From assembly GCA_031285975.1 (NCBI GenBank), contig JAITVE010000396.1, positions 1 to 10,078 on the forward strand: a DNA stretch of 10,078 nucleotides, written 5' to 3'. The position numbers and the translations under genes are program-made. The notes beneath the pieces are model-generated. The model made no database searches. It saw nothing but the letters and a program-made list of their open reading frames with translations, and was not told where the DNA came from. Source of the DNA: Candidatus Adiutrix sp. (lineage in GTDB: Bacteria; Desulfobacterota; Desulfarculia; Adiutricales; Adiutricaceae). Shown here in pieces: positions 5,604-10,078 of this stretch; within the stretch, counting starts at the first letter, position 1, and every line of letters begins with the position of its first letter.

Positions 5604-6587
5604 ATGGTAAAATACACCCTGAAACGTTTATTGATGATGATACCGGCCCTGTTGGGCATCACCGTGGTCAGCTTCGCGGTCATGCACCTGGCCCCGGGGC
5701 GGCCCACGGACATGATGACCGACCTCAACCCCCAGGTGACCCTGGAGGCCAAGCAGCGGCTCATTGAATTATATGGGCTTGACCGCCCCCTCCACGTGCA
5801 GTATTTCGACTGGCTCGGCCGCCTGGCCCGGCTGGACTTTGGCCGCTCCTTCGCCCCCGACCGCCGCCCGGTGCTGGACAAAATCAGCGAACGCCTGCCC
5901 GTGACCCTGGCCCTGAACGTGGCCTCCCTGGCCATCATCCTCTGCGTCTCGCTGCCGGTGGGGGTCATTGCCGCCGTGCGGGCCGGGGGCCTGTTTGACC
6001 GGGCCACGACCGTGCTTTTTTTCATCGGCTTTGCCGCGCCCTCCTTCTGGCTGGCCCTCCTGGGGATGCGCTATTTCGGGGTGGAACTGGGCTGGCTGCC
6101 CATTTCCGGCCTCACCTCCCTGGACTACGACCAGATGAGCGCCCCAGGAAAACTGGCCGACCTGGCCCGCCACCTGGTCATGCCCCTGATAATCTCCACC
6201 ATCGGCGGCCTGGCCGGGCTGTCGCGCTACATGCGCTCCAACATGCTGGAAATCATCCGGCAGGACTACCTGACCACGGCCCGCGCCAAGGGCCTCCCGG
6301 AGCGGGTGGTCATCGCCAAGCACGCCCTGCGCAACGCCTTGCTGCCGGTCATCACCATCCTGGGCCTGTCGGTGCCGGGGCTCATCGGCGGCTCGGTCAT
6401 CATCGAATCCATCTACGCCATCCCCGGCCTGGGGCAGCTCTTTTACGGCGCGGTCATGAGCCGGGACTACCCCCTGGTCATGGGCGGGCTGGTCATCGGC
6501 GCGGTCTTAACCCTGCTGGGCAACCTCTTGGCCGACCTGGGCTACGCCTGGGCCGACCCCCGCGTCCGCGACGCGGCCTTTAAATAG
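5604..6587 (+). CDS. Peptide-type ABC transporter permease, DppB/OppB family
   Basis: This 327-aa inner-membrane permease subunit of a peptide/nickel-type ABC importer has the family's N-terminal pattern (MVKYTLKRLLMMIPALLG, then HLAPGRP), an LDFGRSF segment before the second membrane helix, and about six hydrophobic segments. The EAA loop that contacts the ATPase is at about 215-250, with DYLTTARAKG at 221-230 followed by HALRNALLP; ESIYAIPGLGQLF (268-280) is also typical. The ATG at 5604 gives the standard family N-terminus, but I see no good ribosome binding site before it. A MepA-like peptidase gene starts 10 nt after the stop, and the partner permease comes after that. The family is certain; di/oligopeptide, murein-peptide or other substrate cannot be told. 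No binding-protein or ATPase gene is in the window. Confidence 0.93.
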   Translation: MVKYTLKRLLMMIPALLGITVVSFAVMHLAPGRPTDMMTDLNPQVTLEAKQRLIELYGLDRPLHVQYFDWLGRLARLDFGRSFAPDRRPVLDKISERLPVTLALNVASLAIILCVSLPVGVIAAVRAGGLFDRATTVLFFIGFAAPSFWLALLGMRYFGVELGWLPISGLTSLDYDQMSAPGKLADLARHLVMPLIISTIGGLAGLSRYMRSNMLEIIRQDYLTTARAKGLPERVVIAKHALRNALLPVITILGLSVPGLIGGSVIIESIYAIPGLGQLFYGAVMSRDYPLVMGGLVIGAVLTLLGNLLADLGYAWADPRVRDAAFK

Positions 6588-6597
6588 GAACGCTCCG

Positions 6598-7353
6598 ATG
6601 AATAAAAATACCATCGCCAACGCGGACGCGAGTCCCCGAAAAAAATCCGCCCTGCGCACTCTGGGCCGCGCAGCATTGGGTTTCGTCGCCCTCATAGCTT
6701 TTGCGGCGCTTGCTCTTTCGGCCAAGCCGCTGTTTTCGGAATCACTGGATTTGAAAAAATATATCGTTGCCAAGGCCGACGCCTACCAGGCCCTGCCGGT
6801 CTCCGGGCCGAATTTCAAGGCCGCTTCGCGCTTTGCCCACGGCCTCGGGCGCTATTATCTGCGGGGCAGAACCGCCGCCGCCATCGTGGCCGCCTACGCG
6901 GAACTGGCCCGGACGCACCCAGATTACCACTATGTGTACGGCGAAATGGGCTGGAAGGGCGGCGGCCGTTTTCGCCCGCACCGCACCCACCGCCAGGGCC
7001 TGAGCGCCGACTTCATGACCCCGATGCTCAAAACAGGCCGCGACGGGAAAGCCGTTCCCGCACGCCCGTTCTATAACGCGCTGAACCTTTGGGGATACCG
7101 CATCCGCCTGGACGGCCAGGGCCGCTACAAAAACTATCAGCTTGACGCCAAAGCCATGATAGCCCACTTGGCGGCCCTGAAAAAAACCGCGCCCCGTTTC
7201 GGGCTGCGCGTGGAGCGGGTCATTTTTGATCCGCCGCTGTTGAAGCTCCTGCGGGCCGACCCGAGTTTCGCGCAGCTGCGCGGCCTGGCCTTCATGAAGA
7301 ATCAGGCCTGGTTCCCCCATGACGGCCACTACCATGTGGATTTTGCGCGGTGA
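6598..7353 (+). CDS. MepA-like (LAS / peptidase M74-type) murein endopeptidase, membrane-anchored
   Basis: This 251-aa protein has one N-terminal hydrophobic segment (about 24-42) after a Lys/Arg-containing start, so it is probably a membrane anchor or uncleaved signal with the enzyme in the periplasm. The catalytic part matches penicillin-insensitive murein endopeptidase MepA: GGGRFRPHRTHRQGLSADF holds H128, H131 and D138, and WFPHDGHYHVDF holds H244 and H246. The spacings H-x2-H, H-x6-D and H-x-H are the same as those I recall for E. coli MepA (His110, His113, Asp120, His209, His211), where His113, Asp120 and one late His bind zinc. Such enzymes cut D-Ala-mDAP cross-links in peptidoglycan. 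AGGAA lies 7 nt before the ATG and overlaps the end of the permease gene. The enclosing permeases suggest a link to wall-peptide release and uptake. An L,D- or D,D-carboxypeptidase activity is a possible alternative. Confidence 0.78.
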   Translation: MNKNTIANADASPRKKSALRTLGRAALGFVALIAFAALALSAKPLFSESLDLKKYIVAKADAYQALPVSGPNFKAASRFAHGLGRYYLRGRTAAAIVAAYAELARTHPDYHYVYGEMGWKGGGRFRPHRTHRQGLSADFMTPMLKTGRDGKAVPARPFYNALNLWGYRIRLDGQGRYKNYQLDAKAMIAHLAALKKTAPRFGLRVERVIFDPPLLKLLRADPSFAQLRGLAFMKNQAWFPHDGHYHVDFAR

Positions 7354-7398
7354 TATGCAGTTCAATTTTCTCAAAACGTCAAGTGCGCAGGTAATGCC

Positions 7399-8229
7399 AT
7401 GAACCTGAAAATTTTTCTGAAACGCTTTGCCCGCAACCGCCTGGCCCTGGCCGGGGCGGGCCTGGTGCTGCTGCTGTTCCTGGTTTCCGGCGCGGCCCCC
7501 TGGCTGGCCCCGCACGACCCGGACAGGGTGGACATCCGCAATCGCCTCAAGCCGCCCAGCGGCGAATACATCCTGGGGACGGATTCCCTGGGGCGCGACG
7601 TCCTCTCCCGCCTCGTCTGGGGGGCCCGCGTCAGCCTCAAGGTCGGGCTGGTGGCCGTGGGCCTGGCCACGGCCATCGGGCTCCTTTTGGGCGCGGCCGC
7701 CGGGTATTACGGCGGGCTGACGGACGGCCTGATTATGCGCTTCTGCGACCTGATGCTCTGCTTCCCCAGCATGTTCCTCATCCTCGCGGTCATCGCCATC
7801 CTGGAGCCCTCCATCTGGAACGTCATGATCGTCATAGGCCTGACCAGCTGGATGGGCGTGGCCCGGCTGGTGCGGGCCGAGTTCATCAGCTTGAAGAACC
7901 GCGATTTCACCCTGGCCGCCCGCGCCCTGGGGGCCTCCGACGGCCGCATCATCCTGCGCCACCTGCTGCCCAACGCCCTGGCCCCGGTGCTGGTGGCCGC
8001 CACCCTGGGGGTGGCCGGGGCCATCCTCACTGAAAGCGCCCTTTCCTTCCTGGGACTGGGCGTGCAGCCCCCCACCGCCACCTGGGGAGCCATGCTGGCC
8101 GACGGCAAAGACTACCTCAGCCGCGCCTGGTGGCTCAGCCTCTACCCCGGCCTGGCCATCCTCCTGACCGTCCTGAGCTATAACCTCATGGGCGAAGGCC
8201 TGCGCGACGCCCTCGACCCGAGGCAATAA
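7399..8229 (+). CDS. Peptide-type ABC transporter permease, DppC/OppC family
   Basis: This 276-aa second permease subunit is the partner of the DppB-type protein encoded at 5604. It shows the family hallmark LGTDSLGRDVLSRL (59-72) just before the second membrane helix, the EAA loop DFTLAARALGASDGRIILRH (169-188) followed by LLPNALAPV, and the motif TESALSFLGLGVQPPTATWG (211-230). About six hydrophobic segments are present, and the length is typical of the shorter members. AGGT lies about 8 nt before the ATG, and the gap from the peptidase gene is 45 nt. In most dpp/opp operons the C permease directly follows B and is followed by two ATPase genes; here an endopeptidase gene intervenes and no ATPase follows, so the ATPases and binding protein must be encoded elsewhere if the system works. 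Confidence 0.94.
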   Translation: MNLKIFLKRFARNRLALAGAGLVLLLFLVSGAAPWLAPHDPDRVDIRNRLKPPSGEYILGTDSLGRDVLSRLVWGARVSLKVGLVAVGLATAIGLLLGAAAGYYGGLTDGLIMRFCDLMLCFPSMFLILAVIAILEPSIWNVMIVIGLTSWMGVARLVRAEFISLKNRDFTLAARALGASDGRIILRHLLPNALAPVLVAATLGVAGAILTESALSFLGLGVQPPTATWGAMLADGKDYLSRAWWLSLYPGLAILLTVLSYNLMGEGLRDALDPRQ

Positions 8230-8246
8230 TGAAGGCTTGATTTTTA

Positions 8247-8276
8247 TGGACAGCATCGGCTGTGCTGTGGTATAAA
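8247..8276 (+). promoter_or_regulatory. Probable sigma70-type promoter of the small unit before pgm
   Basis: TGGACA (8247-8252, five of six to TTGACA) and TATAAA (8271-8276, five of six to TATAAT) are separated by 18 nt. They lie just after the permease stop. The expected start is near 8283, about 40 nt before a small ORF with a strong ribosome site. Confidence 0.5.
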
Positions 8277-8322
8277 TACAGTAAAGGGCAATGCCGCTCT
8301 TTATGGATACAGGAGGGAAGAT

Positions 8323-8505
8323 ATGGTCTATACTCCGTCCTTTAACAATGCTTCGGCCGTTTTCGGGGAAACCCGGCGGTGGAGACTTATCCATGAACAC
8401 CAGCCGATTCCTCGGGCCCTGGATGGGGCGCTCTGGAGTCACGACTTTCGTGTTACGGCCCCGGAGGGCCACGCTTTGATGGTTCCCAGGTGGGCGGGTT
8501 GTTGA
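8323..8505 (+). CDS. Small 60-aa ORF of unknown function with strong ribosome binding site
   Basis: I do not recognise the product. It begins MVYTPSFNNASAVFGETRR, is rich in Arg, His, Trp and Pro, and ends VPRWAGC with a terminal Cys. There is no signal peptide, membrane helix or known motif. What supports translation is AGGAGG at 8311-8316, 6 nt before the ATG, under a plausible promoter and followed by a strong terminator at 8580-8607. It does not overlap a larger gene on either strand that I consider real. Alternatives are a leader peptide controlling pgm, a small stress or adaptor protein, or a decayed fragment of a larger gene. Codon-position bias over 60 codons is too little to decide by eye. 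Confidence 0.45.
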   Translation: MVYTPSFNNASAVFGETRRWRLIHEHQPIPRALDGALWSHDFRVTAPEGHALMVPRWAGC

Positions 8506-8579
8506 AGGCCCGGCCACCGTTACAATAAATATGATGTGGACGGACGGCTCCCGCCGCTCCGATTAGGTGTTGACAAACG

Positions 8580-8607
8580 GCGGCGTCCAGGGGGGACGCC
8601 GCTTTTT
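8580..8607 (+). terminator. Strong intrinsic terminator upstream of pgm
   Basis: GCGGCGTCC (8580-8588) pairs perfectly with GGACGCCGC (8594-8602) around a 5-nt AGGGG loop, followed by TTTTT (8603-8607). It ends either the permease transcript or the small unit that starts near 8283. It sits only about 50 nt before the pgm start, and no clear promoter was found in between, so attenuation of pgm is possible. Confidence 0.9.
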
Positions 8608-8645
8608 GATAGCCCTCAGGGCTGACGCTTGCTTCACGCGGAACG

Positions 8646-8651
8646 AGGAGG
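8646..8651 (+). promoter_or_regulatory. Ribosome binding site of pgm
   Basis: AGGAGG lies 5 nt before the ATG at 8657 and fixes the start. A small hairpin (AGCCC-TCA-GGGCT, 8611-8623) lies between the terminator and this site. Confidence 0.85.
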
Positions 8652-8656
8652 TCTTT

Positions 8657-10078
8657 ATGGTGCATCCACTCGCGGGCCGGAAAGCCCCGGCTGAACAGCT
8701 CGTCAATCTGCCCCGGCTTCTGGCCGACTATTACACCGCCGAGGTCAAGGCCCCGGTGGCTTTCGGCACTTCCGGGCATCGCGGCTCGTCGTTCAGCGGC
8801 TCTTTCAACGAGGCCCACGCGGCGGCCATCGCCCAGGCGGTGGTGGAATACCGCCGCGGGCAGGGCCACGGCGGCCCCCTGTTCCTGGGCTACGATACCC
8901 ACGGCCTGAGCGAGGCCGCGTTCCGCACCATCGTGGAAGTCCTGGCCGCCTTTGAGGTGGAAACCGTCATCCACGACCGGGGGGAATTCACCCCCACCCC
9001 GGTGATCTCCTTCCTCATCATTGAGCACAACCGCCGCCACCCCCAGGCTTTGGCCGACGGCCTGATTATCACCCCCAGCCACAACCCGCCCGTGGACGGC
9101 GGCATCAAGTACAACCCGCCCCACGGCGGCCCGGCTGATGTGGACGTCACCGGCTGGATTGAAAAACGGGCTGGGGAACTGATGGCCGACGCGGCCTCCA
9201 TCAAGCGGCTGCCCTGGTTCAAGGCCAAAGGGGCCGGGACGGTCAAGGCCATGGATTTCATCACCCCCTTCGCCGAGGCCCTGGGGGAAGTGGTGGACAT
9301 GCCCGCCATCAAGGCCGCCGGGCTGCGGCTGGCCGCCGACCCCCTGGGGGGCTCCGGGGTGCATTTCTGGGAACCCATCGCCGAGCGCTGGGGCCTGAAC
9401 CTCACCGTGGTCAACAAGGCCGTGGACGCCTCCTTCTCCTTCATGACCTTAGACAGCGATGGCGTTATCCGTATGGACTGCTCCTCGCCCTATGCCATGG
9501 CCGGGCTCATTGAAATGGGCGGCCGCTTCGATTTGGCCTTCGGCAACGACCCCGACTTCGACCGCCACGGCATCGTCTCCGGCGGGGAACTGATGAACCC
9601 CAACCACTACCAGGCGGCGGCCATCGACTACCTGCTCAAGAACCGGCCCCAATGGCCGGGCAGCGCGGCGGTGGGCAAAACCCTGGTCTCCTCGTCCATC
9701 ATCGACCGGGTGGTGGAGGCCGGGGGCCGCACGCTCTACGAAACGCCGGTGGGCTTCAAATGGTTTGTTGATGGGCTGTCCTCAGGCAAGCTCGTCTTCG
9801 CCGGGGAAGAGAGCGCCGGGGCCACTTTTCTGAAAATGGACGGCTCCGCCTGGACTACCGACAAAGACGGCTTCTGCCTGACCCTTCTGGGGGCCGAGAT
9901 GATGGCCCGCACCGGCCGCTCCCCTTACGAACTGTATCAGTCGCTTACTGAGCGCTTTGGCCGCAGCGAGTATGGCCGCCTGGACACCGGCATAACCGAC
10001 CGCGAAAAAGCCGTTCTGAAAGCCGCCGACCCGGCCAAATTTATCGGCGCCCGCTGCGGCGGGCACAAAATCGCCGCT
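8657..10078 (+). CDS. pgm: Phosphoglucomutase (alpha-D-glucose phosphate-specific), 3' end outside window
   Basis: This enzyme interconverts glucose-1-phosphate and glucose-6-phosphate in the cytoplasm through a phosphoserine. The frame is open from the ATG at 8657 to the window edge, giving 474 residues; the E. coli-type enzyme is about 546, so roughly 70 are missing, from the C-terminal phosphate-binding domain. Visible motifs are FGTSGHRG (36-43), the catalytic loop TPSHNPP with the phosphorylated Ser at 141, followed by DGGIKYNPPHGGPAD (147-161) characteristic of this subfamily, the magnesium loop NDPDFDRHG with Asp 298, 300 and 302, and the sugar-binding GEESAG (383-388). AGGAGG lies 5 nt before the start. 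Together with the phosphorylase at the other end of the window this would complete glycogen breakdown to glucose-6-phosphate. No defect is seen in the visible part. Confidence 0.97.
   Translation, partial: MVHPLAGRKAPAEQLVNLPRLLADYYTAEVKAPVAFGTSGHRGSSFSGSFNEAHAAAIAQAVVEYRRGQGHGGPLFLGYDTHGLSEAAFRTIVEVLAAFEVETVIHDRGEFTPTPVISFLIIEHNRRHPQALADGLIITPSHNPPVDGGIKYNPPHGGPADVDVTGWIEKRAGELMADAASIKRLPWFKAKGAGTVKAMDFITPFAEALGEVVDMPAIKAAGLRLAADPLGGSGVHFWEPIAERWGLNLTVVNKAVDASFSFMTLDSDGVIRMDCSSPYAMAGLIEMGGRFDLAFGNDPDFDRHGIVSGGELMNPNHYQAAAIDYLLKNRPQWPGSAAVGKTLVSSSIIDRVVEAGGRTLYETPVGFKWFVDGLSSGKLVFAGEESAGATFLKMDGSAWTTDKDGFCLTLLGAEMMARTGRSPYELYQSLTERFGRSEYGRLDTGITDREKAVLKAADPAKFIGARCGGHKIAA

Noticed and set aside
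8291..8479. A 62-codon ORF overlapping the 60-aa ORF in another frame.
   Set aside because: Its ATG has no properly spaced ribosome site, whereas the ORF at 8323 has AGGAGG at 6 nt.
6742..8517. A 591-codon open frame on the minus strand.
   Set aside because: It lies antisense to the endopeptidase and the DppC-type permease, has Gly/His/Gln-rich low-complexity content and no family features. It is a by-product of high GC codon use.
8503..8622. In-frame continuation past the TGA at 8503 (possible selenocysteine, Cys-Sec), as the lineage may use selenocysteine.
   Set aside because: No convincing SECIS hairpin directly follows, only a weak CCAC/GTGG pairing, and the extension runs through the terminator stem.
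8453..9364. A 303-codon minus-strand frame.
   Set aside because: It is antisense to pgm, whose motifs are unambiguous.

Overview
The window is about 10 kb of GC-rich, tightly packed bacterial chromosome. It suggests a Gram-negative member of the old Deltaproteobacteria (Desulfobacterota or a relative). The case rests on the gene mix: a DUF3417-type glycogen phosphorylase, a PilZ protein, an iron locus with a small Cys-rich Feo-associated protein, paired Hsp20 chaperones, a MepA-like murein endopeptidase and an E. coli-type phosphoglucomutase. This lineage is an inference from composition and gene content, not a demonstrated assignment. No rRNA, tRNA, CRISPR array, insertion sequence or integrase was seen.

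Layout. (1) Bases 1-3242, plus strand: the 3' part of an alpha-glucan phosphorylase gene, then a PilZ (c-di-GMP receptor-type) gene and a small 97-aa gene of unknown function, with gaps of 27 and 10 nt. They look like one transcript. (2) Bases 3375-4403, minus strand: a FeoB-associated-type Cys-rich membrane peptide whose stop codon directly abuts the start of a Fur-FeoA fusion protein. This is an iron-homeostasis pair, and feoB is not in the window. (3) Bases 4503-5529, minus strand: two tandem Hsp20 genes with a plausible sigma70-type promoter, a possible SD-occluding leader hairpin and a clear intrinsic terminator. (4) Bases 5604-8229, plus strand: DppB-type and DppC-type peptide ABC permeases with a MepA-like murein endopeptidase gene between them. 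No substrate-binding protein or ATPase gene lies nearby. (5) Bases 8230-8607: a compact unit with promoter, strong ribosome binding site, 60-codon ORF and strong terminator. (6) Bases 8657-10078, plus strand: phosphoglucomutase, cut by the window end.

Functional reading. The two ends belong to glycogen breakdown: phosphorylase releases glucose-1-phosphate and phosphoglucomutase converts it to glucose-6-phosphate. Between them sit iron regulation, protein quality control and a probable wall-peptide cleavage and uptake cassette. The most unusual items are the Fur-FeoA fusion, whose recognition helix appears to lack the usual Tyr and Arg, the endopeptidase placed between two peptide permeases, the possible RNA thermometer ahead of hsp20, and the small unit at 8247-8607.
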